NCBI GenBank assembly: GCA_035236585.1
Contig: CP141135.1
Location: 1,398,001 to 1,462,000, forward strand
Length of the DNA: 64,000 bases
Reading direction: 5' to 3'
From: Warburgia ugandensis
Taxonomy: Eukaryota; Streptophyta; Magnoliopsida; Canellales; Canellaceae
The notes below the pieces were generated by a model. That model was not told where the DNA came from. It did no database searches and saw nothing but the letters and a program-made list of their open reading frames with translations. Of this stretch, positions 37,501-49,606 are shown piece by piece (the stretch's first letter is position 1; every line of letters starts with the position of its first letter). The position numbers and the translations under genes are program-made.

Positions 37501-40500
37501 CCTGGGAAGTGGCAGACCACAAGGGGTCTATGGTATGCAGCCATACCTTGCATTTTGCAAGAAACTGTTTCCACGTCTCGAATATGTGACCTCCAGGTTA
37601 TGGCAACAGCTCAACCATTGCAGAACTGTTCTACTTTATTTAATTTATTCATATGACTTGTGGAAATTTGTCTTTGCTAACCTTGCGCACTCTTTTTATC
37701 ATGAATTATGTAGGTATCCACTGTTGTCAGAGGTAGACTTTGCAGAGTGTTGCCCAGTCTGTCGTGGAAATTGCAATTGTAAGGCATGTCTGCGTATTGA
37801 CAAAGTAGTGAAGGTAAGTTTTCGGAGTTTTCTAAAGTGTGTTAGTCTTTGAATTCACTGGTGTAATGATTTGGCTTCCTATTCAACAGATAATAAATAG
37901 TAACCTTTTTCTTTGTTCAGCTGAAGAATCCAGTAAGAATTGTATCCGAAGTTGATAAAAAGAAGCACTCTTGTTATTTGATACTTAAACTTCTTCCATT
38001 CCTGAGAGAAATAAATCGAGTTCAGAGAATGGAAAAAGAGTTGGAAGCCAAAATTCAAGGTATCACTTACATTGCAATGGACCTGGTATCCTGAATTGTT
38101 TCCTGACTTTAGTTTAATATGACTAGGAAAATTACCAGCCCAAGTGGAACTTCAGCATGAGGTTTGCTTTGGCGAGCGTATGTACTGGTAGGTCTCACTT
38201 TCTAAAATATAGTCACTTCTATTCTGCAGCTTGCTTAGCATTTTTTACTTTTGCCGGTACCTATATCTGTTGACGACTAATTGTATCATAATGTTTGGGG
38301 CAGTAACAACTGCAAAACATCCATTGTTGATTACCACAGAAGCTGTCCAAACTGCTCATATGATCTCTGCCTTAGTTGTTGCCGGGAAATTCGGGGAGCA
38401 CACCTACAGGATGATGGCAAGGCAGTAGATCCTGTTCCGAGGACTAATGGGCAAAAGATAAGTTCAGATGCAGCTGTTACGATAAGCTCTTCAGATCAAT
38501 TTCAGTCTGTTACAAATTGGAATGTCAGCCATGATGGTAGCATCTGTTGTCCCCCCAGGGAAATGGGTGGTTGTGCAGGTTCCCTTCTGATTCTGAAGTG
38601 TATCTTCCTGCAAGACTTTGTCACTGAGTTGTTAAAGAGAGCAGAAGAAATAACATGCGGCAATGAATTTTGTGAAGCGCCTGATGAATTTGCTCAGTGT
38701 TCATGTGTTAACCCAGATGGCCAAATTGAATTTGGTAATTTCCAAGAAGCAGCTTGTAGAGAAGGTTCTAAGGACAATTATCTATATTGTCCTACTGCCA
38801 CACATGTTCAACTTGGGGGGCTGGAGCATTTCAGGAGGCATTGGGTTAAAGGTGAACCGGTGATTGTACGCAGCGTTCTTGATCTGACATCAGGCTTGAG
38901 CTGGGAGCCAATGGTTATGTGGCGTGCATTTCGTGAAATGAGAAATTCCAAGACTTGCTCAGAATCTTCAGTAGTGACAGCTCTTGATTGCCTGCTTTGG
39001 TGTGAGGTTACTTATATTACATTCCTCGTGTTTTGTCATGAAATAAATGTTCATCATTCTCATCATCAAAGCCTTATCCTGATTAGGGGTCGGCTACGTT
39101 GGCTACACAATTCTTGTTCCACTATTCCCCTTTATTGAGAGTCGTGACTTCATTTAGTCCAAAAAGTTTTTAAATCTTTTCTCACCAATTCTACTTTTGG
39201 GCCTTCCCCTTGCCCTTTTACCTCCTTTGACTTGGATTGACTCAATCCTTCTAACTGTTGTTTTCGGTCTTTGTTGGACATGTCCAAACCATCAAAGTCT
39301 ACCCTTCGTCATCTTGATACCTATTGGCGCTACTCCTACGTTTTCTATAGTGTTTTCATTTCTAATTATATCCTTTCTAATCTTGCCACCTGTCCATCTC
39401 AACATCCTCATTTCGGCTACACTCATCCTTTGTACATGCTGTTCTTGAACTGCCCAACACTCTGATCCATAAAGCATGGCTGCCTTATAGCCATTCTCAC
39501 TATTGTTTGTATTTTAGATTAGATTTTATCCTTATTTTTGTCATTTGTTTGATGAACGTGGTTCTTGTTATAATATAGCGACCTTGTCTCTGAACTTCCA
39601 AGCGGGTGACATATGTTGTAAACATGCGTAATTTTTGCTAATGCTGCAAGATACCTCAGTGGCATGTGAAGCAGTCTACTGTTTCTCTCCTATTGGGCAT
39701 AACTCTTTCTTATATTTATGTGTAAGGTCGTAAAGAGACTGCTTATTTTTAATCTTGAGATTTAGCGTGTTGGCTATTTTCACTAGTTTAGAGTGCATTG
39801 ATCATGTTGCAATCGTGTTTCTTGTTTTGGATGTTTGCCTTCGGTGAATAGAGGTATTTTGATTGGGACTAAACTGAAATTGAGTGGGGGAACCAGCATC
39901 CTAGTTTGAATGATTTATGGAAGAACTGATTGATGTTTCTGTCTAATGGGCACTTGATTAGGGGTTCTCTCTATAGAAACACACACACGCATTATGTATT
40001 ACATGTGTGTATATTATGTATATTAATATTCATAATTATGCAGTCCATATTTCTAATATTGTTCTGTTGCAATATTGGGCACTTTTCTTGTTTTGTACCC
40101 TTTTTTTGCTGTTAATTGCTCATGCATAGTTGTTTGTAAATGGGTGAATAATAACCTTGGTAACAATTTTCAGGTAAATATTAATCTTCATGAATTCTTC
40201 AAAGGATATATGGAAGGACGAACGTCCAAAGATCTTTGGCCTCAGATGCTCAAAGTGAGCGATTGGCCCCCTTCTAATTTCTTTGAGGAGCGATTACCCC
40301 GCCATAGTGCTGAATTTATTGATGCATTGCCATATAAAGAATATACGGATCCCAGCTCTGGCACTCTTAATCTTGCTACAAAGCTGCCACCAGAAGCCGT
40401 GAAGCCAGACCTCGGGCCAAAGGCATACATTGGTTATGGGTTTGCTGAAGAGCTAGGAGTGGGAGACTCTGTTACAATGCTTCATTGCAATGTGGCTGAT

Positions 40501-43500
40501 GCGGTATTTTAGTTCTCTCTTATTTCTCTGTCTGCACTTTCAAACCAGTTCTATTGCACTGTTTAACTTCTGCCACAGTAACCTATTTTCACCTGTTGTT
40601 TCCTCTGATTGAATATCAATGCATGGAACTGTCCACCGCAAACATTGATTCATATTTGATTCTTGGTCATATTTGCTGAATTGCCCTTTAATTTGATGTT
40701 TCCTAGGTGATGTTTTATAATCGTACGATATGACGCACTTAGAATGCTTGATGAACTTTACATATCTATCAATAAGTGGAGATCCAATTCAGGACGTTAT
40801 AAGCCCCTCGTCTTGGCTTTCAAAATTTTGAGCCAAGTGGGAGTGAGTAAAAATTCTATGCATTCGTTTCCCTCAAAAATATATTAATTGTTGTTACTTA
40901 AGATATTCCAGTGCTTCAGCTGTTCTTTTGAAATGTTTGTAAATATTTTGACTTTTTTAATTATCGTACTTGGAGTTATGTGTGTGCAAGCTTGAGAAAA
41001 TGCTATAATGTTTGAAGAAAGAGTTCTTGTTTCTCTTGTTCCAATATAGAAAATGGTTGACTTCCCTCCCATCTATGCCTTTTGTCTTACGAGTCTCTTC
41101 ATGTTACTGAAATTCCCTCATTTACTCTGTCAGTGAATGCACGCCATGATGAATGTTTGGTCAAGAGCTGGGTTATCATGTGTCAGTGTGAATCCCCGAT
41201 AAAACTAGCTTTACATTGTTAGTGAATGCACACCATCATGAATGTTTGGTCAAGAGCTGGGTTATCATATGTCGGTGTGAATCCCCGATAAAACTAGCTG
41301 CATGTATATGTGTCATCCAAGAGGGCACATAGGTCTTTAGAACAGCTTAATTTGATATGTCTCTCAAGCTTCCACTCTAACAGGTTGTTTTCATTCTCTA
41401 TTATGTTCACAATATTCAGTGATTTATTGTGAAATATGGGCTGCAATTTGATATGTAAGTGGTTGGTCATTTTGATTACTTCACTGCTGCCGGTCCCAAG
41501 CTCGGATAAAAGTGGATGGTTTTGCAATAGGTGCCAGCCGCAAGTAAAACCCTTGGCAACCCCATGCATAAATTGATTTTGAATCCCTCAAGCTAGGGAA
41601 CAAGCTAGGGTGTTCCCATAGGCTACACCCTACATTTGATCTTGGATGTAGTAGAAAATGTACAAGGACTATTAGGGCACTCCCTCGGAAGCGACACTTT
41701 GCATCGGATCCTGGGTGCAGTAGGGAATGTGCAAGGGCTAATAGAGTGTTCCCTCGAAAGCAATGTGTTACATCAGAACTTAGAAAGTATGCATTGGTTC
41801 CCGCACCATTTGGGAAGTGCACAAGTAATTAGGCTAGGTTAGGAGGGTAAAATTCTTATCACCGCATGGAATATATGAACAGGACACGTAAAAGTTTGGA
41901 GTTAGTAAAAATGATGAAACATAAGAGTCAACATTGCTCATATCTAAGAATCCAAGTATAAAGGGGCTTAAACTAGAGTCATCAATGGGTGTAAGTTCTA
42001 GTAAGTAGTAAAGAATAATAATAGAATTGGTGTAGGTATAGTGGTCAATAAAGAATTAAAGAATAAAGTTGTAGACATTAAAAGAACCAGTGATAGAATT
42101 ATATTAATGAAACTTGTTTTGAGAGATAAGATCATAAATGTTACAAGTGCATACACACCACAATTAGGGTTAGAAGATAGTCAATAGACAATTCTGGAAA
42201 GATATGGAGTGAGTTGTGCAAGAATTTTCCAATGTAGAGAGGATATAATATGAGCATACTTTAATGGTAGTCTTGCGTCAAGTAGCTAGCTTGCAAGGGT
42301 GAAGCTGAAGATGATTTTAATGAAAATCATTAAAATATTAGAGGAAATTTAGGGATAGCACCAATAGGTAACAAGATGAGGGAGATTAGACTTAGATGGT
42401 TTGGACATGTTCAAAGGAGACCAACAACGGCACCAGTTAGAAGGAGTGAGGCAATACAAGTTGAAGGTTCTAAAAGGGCAAGGGTAAGGCCCAAAAGAAA
42501 GTGGATAGAAGTGGTGAGGAAAGATTTAAAAACTTTGGGACTAAATGAAGCCATGGTATTTAATAGAGTGGAATGGAGGAATAAGATTCATGTGGCTGAC
42601 CCCTAATTGGGATAAGGTCTTGATGATGATGATGATGACTTTAATGGGAATGTAGACAAAGAAAAGGAAGGATATGATATGGTACGTAGAGGGTATGGTA
42701 TTGGAGAAAAAAAGTGAGACGAAGGAAGCAATCATCGATTTTGCTTTAATGCACAAACTAGCTATAACAACGCATACTTTAAGAAGAGGGATGAATACTT
42801 ACCTTTAAAAGTGGACCATATAAAAGCTAAATAGACTTTTTTCTACTTAGGAATACCAAAAGATCAATGTGTAAGGCTTGTAAGGTGATACTCGATGAAA
42901 GCCTAATCTCACAACATAGGTTAATGGTTATAGATATCTACATTAAAATAAGAAAGAAAGGAAATAAACTTAATAGGTGAGAAGATAGCATCACGCAAAA
43001 ACAACTTGAGTGTAGAAGGAAATTGAAAAAATGAAGCAGAAGTAAATACCACGTGGACTAATATGGCCTAATCCATTTAGAAAGTGGCAAATAATATCCT
43101 AAAGGTAAAAGACAATTAGTAAAGGAAACTTGGTAGTGCAGTAAAAAAGTGTAAAAAGTTATTAAAGAGAAATGTATGTGTTTTAAAGCATATCAAAGGA
43201 CTAAAAATAATGAAAATTTTGAGAAATATAAAAATGCTAAAAAGGCTGCTAAGAATGTAGTAACTGAGACTAAACTTAAGGCATATTGTGATCTCTATAA
43301 TAGATTAGGATCAAGAGAAGGTCAGAAAGATGTGTTTAAAATAGCAGAAGACAAGAGTAAGGACTTAGACTAGGTTAAGTGTATTAGAAATTAGGGCCAA
43401 AGGATACTGGTCAAAGATAACGAGATCAAACAAAGGTGAGACAGTTATTTTGAAAATTTACTAAATGACAATTATTTGTGACTATAGGGATTGAAAGTAC

Positions 43501-46500
43501 CGTAAACCCAAATAACACTGGACATTATTGGTACAACTGTAGGATTAGAATACTTGAAGCTATAGAGGCCTAGAAAGAGATGAAATCAGGAAAGGCTTTA
43601 GGACTGGATGGTATACCATTAGAGGTTTGGAAGTATATGGAAGATACATTGAGTGGTTTGATTGACTAAGTTCTTTAACAAGATTGTAATTTAGAAGAAA
43701 AATGCTAGATGAATAGAGTGAGAGCTCTATTGTACCAATTTATAAGAATAAAAGAGACATTCAAAGTTGCACTAGTTATTGTGAGATCAAACTTATGAGC
43801 CATACCATAAAACTTTTTGAAAGAGTGATTGAGAAGAGATTGTGGCATGAGACGGGTGTATCAAAGAACTAGTTTGGTTTCGTGCCTAAGAGGTCTATCA
43901 TGAAAGTTATTTTCCTACTTAGACAATTGACAGAGAAATATAAGGAGAGGAGGAAGGATCTTTGCATGGTCTTTATTGACTTGGAAAAAGCTTATGATAG
44001 GATTCCGAGAGAGTTATAGTGGTGGGTGTTGGGCAAGAAAGGGGTTTTATGGGGGTGTGTAGACATAATTAAGGATATATACGAGGGAGATATAACAAAT
44101 GTTAGGACCACTAGCATAGAGACTGGTGATTTTTCCTATTGCTATAAGATTGCACCAAGGATTGGCATTGAGCTCGCACTTTTTCACATTAGTTATAGAT
44201 GAGTTAATAAAACATCTGTACGAGAAGATTCCAAGTTGCATGTTATTTACTGATGATAATAAGATAAGGGAGGGCTAAACACAAAACTAGAGATCTAAAG
44301 AGATGCATTACAATCCAAAGGATTTAAAATTAGCTATATTAAGACAGAAATAGAGTGTATGGAATCCAATTTTAGCAAGGAGAGGAGTAGGAGTAGAGCA
44401 TTAGTAAAGATTGATAACCAAGAAATGCCCCTTAAAAGAACACTTCCGATAATTGGGATCGATAATTCATCAATGTGGAGAGATTGAGAGGGAGGTTACC
44501 TAAGCATTCAATGTGTATTCTTGAATAGTCTCATTTTTCAATTATTCAACCATTTCATTTTACCAAGATAGCCAACATTTATATGTTTTGATGCAATAGA
44601 GAATCCAAGCGGGTTGAAACAAATGGAGATGTGCCTTTGAAGTTTTGTGTGATTGGCAGGTGCTACTCAAACTAAAAGAAAAATTATATAGGATGGTTGT
44701 AAGGCTGGCTATGCTCTATGAATCAAAATGTTCGGCAGTTAAGGACAACATGTGCATAGGATGAGTGTTGTTGAAGTCCAAATGTTGAGATGGACGAGTG
44801 GTAAGACAAGAAAAGATAGAATTAGAATGAGAACATTAGAGGAAACTTGGGAGTAGCATCAATAGGTAATTAGATGAGGGAGATTAGACTTAGATGGTTT
44901 GAGCATGTCCAACGGAGACCAAATATGGCACTGGTTAGAAGGAGTGAGGCAATCCAAGTCAAAGGTTCTAATGGGTAAGGAGAAGTGCCACGATGGTGAG
45001 GATAGAAGTGGTGAAAAATGATTTAAAATTTTGGGGATGGAGGGACAAAATTCATGTGCCAACCCCTAATCTGGATAAGGTCTTGATGGTGATGATGATA
45101 AGTTATTTGCTAATTTAGGATAACATTGCTCCCATAAATCTCTTCAAGTGGATGCCAAACTTTGGGACTTTTGAAACCACTGGTACATCACATGAAATTT
45201 TCTTAAGTAAAATTCTTGTTGCACTTGCCAGTAGCATAGGCATTTCAACTTATTTTTTCATACTGATTTTAAGTCTCCAAGCTCATTATTCCCAGTACTC
45301 TGTGGCTCAGGTTTATATTTTGATGCATAGCACTGGAGTTGTTTTAACTCCGGAGGTGCTTTCCAACATTGATAAGCTGAAGAAAACATATTGTGATCAA
45401 GATCAAGGAAAACATCTCGCTGCTGTTCAACAGAGGCAGGCAAAGGATGGTGATAGATCCACAGATCTGTCAGTAGAAAAATTTGCAGTAGAGGTCGATG
45501 GTATCCAGTCAAATGCTGTAACTGCTGATGGCAACAATGAAGAGAGAATTCTGAACTCTGTGGATGGAATCCAGTCTGTTTCCTTCACCCTTAATGCTGG
45601 GTCCAAAGATAGAAATGAGAACTATGTCAGAGAGGCAGCTGGTAGATGCCAAAATATTTCTAAAGTTTATAAGAGTGTGCCAAGTCAGAAAATTAGTGAT
45701 GTAAAGAGCAATCTGGGTGAAAAATCTGCAATTTCTGAAAATAAGGTGACATACAAATCAATACCAGGAGGTGCTCTTTGGGACATTTTCCGAAGACAAG
45801 ATGTTCCTAAGTTGCAGGAATATCTTAGCAAACACTCTAGAGAATTCAGACATGTCAAAGTGGAGGAGGTAAATACATGTGGTGAAAATAAAGTGATGAT
45901 TGCTATTAATAACTGCATTGCAATTTACTCCAATTGTTTAGCAGGTTGTTCATCCTATTCATGATCGCAGTTTCTATTTAACTTTCAAGCACAAAAGGAA
46001 GGTCAAGGAAGAATTTGGTATTTTCTTAGCTTGCTATGTCTTTGTTCCAATTCCTTGTCTTTGGTTTTCAGTGTCTAGAGTGGCTTCTTGGGTTGCATTA
46101 ATTTATGTGAGACTTAAAACTAACAATTCTTAGATTCTTCTTATTTGTGCAGGAATTGAGCCATGGACATTTGTGCAAAAACTTGGAGAAGCGGTCTTTG
46201 TTCCTGCTGGTTGTCCTCACCAAATAAGAAACCTAAAGGTTTGAAATTCATGAATTTGCTTATATAATAAACATTAGCTCATAGTTATCTCTTATTGCTC
46301 TAGAGGAAAATAGAAACCTATTTGAGGTGCTCGTGTACAGTGATTTCAGCTTTACAGAAATTAATACACCACTGAATTTACTATTAACTGGAATCAGTTG
46401 CCTTAAACTTTATTGTTTGAAACTCCTTTTCCTTTTTCTAGTCATGTACAAATGTCGCAATGGACTTTGTTTCACCTGAAAGTGTCCAAACGTGCATCCA

Positions 46501-48699
46501 TTTGACTGAAGAGTTACGATCACTTCCCCATGATCATTGTGCTAAGGAAGACATACTAGAGGTAGACCTTCTCCTTTGTAGTTAATTTAATGTGCTTCCC
46601 TCCCTCTATCTCTCTGTATCTCTCTTTCTTTTTATATGTACGTATGCACACATGCGCCCATCCATAAATCCAGTTTTATCATGAATTTGGAGCGATTACA
46701 TGTATGATTCTAAAGTCTGAGTTCAGATGCTCTGTCAGTACCAAGTGCATGCAGCTAAAAGGATTTTACTCTCTATCTGATTTTGGCTGCACCGGGATTG
46801 TGCGTATGGCTGGGAAAATACTGTAGCTATAGTCGTTAGCTGCAGTGGCAGAGCCTGAAATTTTAAGTCAGTAGAGTCTTATAATAACCATTAGAGTCCT
46901 GGTAAGAGTCAGTGCTCATGGGTGTGCAAAGAAGTTGATGCTTCACTTTTTCATAAATACCAACTTCTTTTGAAAGATCAAAACGCATCATCTTGTTCGG
47001 AATGCCTTAGGTAGGCTGGATGCCAAAGTTCAAGACCAGTGGATGCTTATAGCCTAAGTTATAGTTGTTGAAATTAGATCCACTAATATTTTTTAACTTT
47101 TTCAGGGTATAAAAATACAGATGGCTAGGATCAGCCAAATGAAATAATTTTTCATGGGTCACCTATTTTGGGGACACTAAACATGATGAACGGTTTAGAT
47201 CTTCAAAAGAATTAAGCATCCACAGAAAAGTAGACTGTCTACTTCTTTGCACGCCCATGAGCTCTGACTCCTATCAAGACTCTAACCATAAATATAAAAA
47301 TACATCTTAAGAAAAAAAAATATTTATTTGAACACAATAAGATGTTGAAATAATATTGACATATTTGTACTATATTTGGAAAATATCAAGACCATCAACA
47401 ATTTAAGAACAGTAGAAATATCAAATACTATAACTTATAAGTTAAAACTAGTGTATTTATAATACTTTACTATATTTGGACCTACGAAATCAAATAATAT
47501 TAGCCATATAATGTCGTAAAAGTGAAAATTTATAAATAATTTTTGTGGGGCCTTTTCTGAGTGGGCTCTTAAGTGGGTCTATTTATAATCAAAATTAATA
47601 TATAATTTAGGAATCTTAAAATTTTGAGTGGGATCTCAAGACCCCACTACCATGCATGGGCACCCACCCATGATTAGCTGACAACATGTTAAGTTGTCCT
47701 GGATTATGTATGTACATTTCTGTTACTGATTTCATAATGGATTTATTAATTCCAGTAATTGATGCAGGTGAAGAAAATGATTCTTTATACAATCAGCCAG
47801 GCTCTAAATGATCTACAGAATATCCATACTCCAAATGTTGTCCCTAGTAGCCCACCTGAAAATGCCCGTGATTGTATACTCTTGAGTAAAGAACGTCAGT
47901 CGCTTATTCAGCATTATCGGACTGAGAAAGACAAACTAGAGGTAGACCTGTCGCTATCATCCATCCTCCTCTCTATGCATATGAATTTTCCTCTACGGAT
48001 TAATTACCATATGCATGTTTGTCTGCATGCTTTTACTGGTAATTAGGGGTAGATGCCAATATGTTATAACCACTAACTGACCCTATAAACTCATCTGCTT
48101 TCCCTGCATTATCTTTATTATTGAGTCCCTTATATTTGCATTTCACTTCAGCTCCCCAAAAAATATTTATGAGTGCATCCATTATTCTTTTCTTTAAAAT
48201 GGTCCACGAGTGCCTAGCCTAAGTGTTCTGCATGCATCTACAGGATAACTGTTGTTTAAAGAAGACAAGGTAACATAATTTCTTTCCTGTTTGTTTGCAA
48301 ATGCATTCTTAGTATATGTATTTCTCTATCATTAATTAGATTATGTAATTTATTGGTATGTCAATCATGAGAGGAATTAAATATTACTCAACTAGCTGAC
48401 AGCTCTTTCAGATGCAAGAAAAGATGGTTTGAATTGCTTCAGATGGCTTCCTGTGCACCAGACTGATGTGTTATAGAAGTGAAGCTTAGATTGCTGAGCT
48501 GCCTATTATCTGTCATGCACGTGTTTATCAGATATAAATGTTCTTGTGTGATCCTTTCTGTCTGTATTGCTTTCTTCACCAGGTTATGGATGCTACAAAT
48601 ATATCCATCCTTAATGTTGAACTGGACTTTGTTTCTCCTGAACATCTCCATGGGTGGCTCTTTGGCAACAGATCCGTGTACATTTCCTTGTATTGCTGA
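34513..48699 (+). CDS. JMJ25/KDM3-like JmjC protein, gene A, 13 exons deduced
   Basis: Exons deduced: 34513-34551, 34641-34768, 37714-37813, 37921-38059, 38127-38187, 38304-39006, 40174-40503, 45311-45868, 45945-46017, 46153-46238, 46442-46561, 47768-47941, 48583-48699. All join in phase to 875 aa with GT-AG introns. Family role: nuclear histone H3K9 demethylase. Domain order: Cys-rich zinc finger ([34 protein letters not shown]), a second finger ([16 protein letters not shown]), then JmjC from [17 protein letters not shown] to [16 protein letters not shown]. The first Fe ligand His and the distal His (GCPHQ) are present, but the Asp of HxD is Asn (HCN, codon 40489-40491), so demethylase activity is doubtful. 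The ATG at 34513 aligns with gene B's at 58501; a longer frame from 34345 is possible. There is no WRC or AT-hook. The last exon is the least certain part. Confidence 0.82.
34769..37713 (+). other. Intron 2 of gene A (2.9 kb)
   Basis: Donor aagatg|gtcagt, acceptor tatgtag|gtatcc. It contains an A20 tract near 36880 and an Au SINE at 37450. An open frame at 36178-36414 has no homology that I recognise and no supporting splice sites. Confidence 0.6.
37450..37621 (-). mobile_element. Au SINE in gene A intron 2, with TSD
   Basis: Minus-strand, near full length: aagcctggtacaagaagctg, ggcagaccacaaggggtcta, gaaactgtttccacgtctcg, gacctccaggttatggcaac. It is flanked by agaactattcta (37438-37449) and agaactgttcta (37622-37633), a 12-bp duplication with one mismatch. 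Confidence 0.8.
39055..39490 (-). mobile_element. RTE LINE 3' fragment in gene A intron 6
   Basis: In reverse orientation it begins with the LINE tail (catcatcaaagccttatcct, then attaggggtcgg). On the minus strand, 39477-39292 encodes [19 protein letters not shown] and [13 protein letters not shown], the conserved end of RTE ORF2. It is strongly 5'-truncated. No clear TSD was found. Confidence 0.8.
41132..41300. repeat. 89-bp tandem duplication in gene A intron 7
   Basis: Two copies (41132-41220 and 41221-41300) share agtgaatgcac, then gaatgtttggtcaagagctg and gaatccccgataaaactagc, with a few differences between them. Confidence 0.85.
41484..45101 (+). mobile_element. RTE LINE copy 2 in gene A intron 7
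   Basis: Same family as the copy at 6258. The 5' end is gctgccggtcccaagctcgg. Reverse transcriptase contains [17 protein letters not shown] (near 43880), [16 protein letters not shown] (near 43971) and FTDD where the catalytic FADD belongs (near 44248). The 3' end is cccctaatctggataaggtc plus GATGAT repeats (45064-45100). It is interrupted by a nested younger LINE (42268-42637) and by an ~85-bp AT-rich insert at about 44505-44590. Stops and frameshifts throughout; it lies in sense orientation in the intron. No matching TSD seen. Confidence 0.83.
42268..42637 (+). mobile_element. Younger 5'-truncated RTE LINE nested in copy 2
   Basis: Flanked by actttaatgg (42258-42267) and actttaatgg (42638-42647), a 10-bp duplication, and the host LINE resumes exactly after it. 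It retains an open end of ORF2 (42376-42606, [20 protein letters not shown] and onward to HVADP and a stop) and a clean GATGAT tail. Its better-preserved frame fits a later insertion than the host copy. Confidence 0.8.
46891..47285. mobile_element. TIR element (MITE-like) in gene A intron 11
   Basis: About 45 bp at 46891-46935 (ttagagtcctgg, then gctcatgggtgtgcaaagaa) is inversely repeated at 47241-47285 (ttctttgcacgcccatgagc, then ctctaa), giving a 395-bp element with no coding capacity. The superfamily is unresolved because the flanking TSD is not clear. Confidence 0.7.
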
Positions 48700-48810
48700 A
48701 AGAAATGTTCCAAGCCTATCCCTTCCTAGTTCCTAAATCATTTCTTTCTCTTGTTTTATGTGTTGGTGCATTCCTATATTCATATTGTAGCATGTATTAT
48801 TACATAAGAA

Positions 48811-48989
48811 TGATAGCCTTGTTGCAATGGCAGAGTTGTAGCCATGTGACCTGGAGTCACGGGCTTGAGACGTGGAAACAGCCTATTGCAAAAATGCAAG
48901 GTAAGGCTGTGTACTATTGATCCTTTATGGTCCGCCTCTTTCCTAGATCCCACATGTGGGGGCTTTGTGCACCAGGCTGCCCTTTTTTG
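48811..48989 (+). mobile_element. Au SINE, near full length
   Basis: Runs tagccttgttgcaatggcag, tagccatgtgacctggagtc, gtggaaacagcctattgcaa, gtaaggctgtgtactattga and tgcaccaggctgcccttttt. It lies just downstream of the proposed last exon of gene A. Confidence 0.82.
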
Positions 48990-49240
48990 TACCTACATGA
49001 ACACATGGGGAATCCTATAAGTGTGACTAGATGCAAATTAATTTGGAGAACAGAAGTCAAAGGTAGGACACTTGTATTCCCCTGGCTCAATTGCTTTCCT
49101 ATAAGCTGAAACTAAGCTTTTCAAGTATCAGTCTACAACGCTTGGCCAATTTACCTGCTTATGTCGAGTTGTTTGTGCTCATCAGGCATGTTTTTGTGAT
49201 CTCTTTCTTATGTATTTGTTGAATCTACACTGTGAGGCAG

Positions 49241-49309
49241 GTAAAGAGATTGATTCTTCATGCCATCAAGCAAGCAGTGAATGATTCACAGGAGCCACCC
49301 TCGCCAAAG
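49241..49309 (+). pseudogene. Duplicate JMJ C-terminal exon remnant
   Basis: Between a gaggcag acceptor and a caaa|gtgagt donor the frame reads VKRLILHAIKQAVNDSQEPP, clearly homologous to [18 protein letters not shown] in exon 12 of gene A. It could be an alternative last exon of gene A or left over from the duplication that made the truncated copy downstream. I favour a remnant. Confidence 0.5.
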
Positions 49310-49606
49310 TGAGTGCCTTGGAAATTTAGCAAGCATAAGCTTTGACATGGTTATCATTTGTGCTCAGCGTCTGTGCAGGCTTTGGATCTGTGTATTTATG
49401 TTTTTCAATGACTTAAGTTTAGTGCACATAATCACAATCACAGAACCATCCCGTGATACCTTGGTGCTTGCTGTGATAAAACGACTTCAAAAAGATCTGA
49501 ACCTTGAAACATGAAGCAAACGTTGCAGCCTGAGATTACCCCGACCCATGTGGCTTACTGTTGCAAAATTAGTATACCTTTTGAATTTTGTTTGGATCAA
49601 GCGCAG

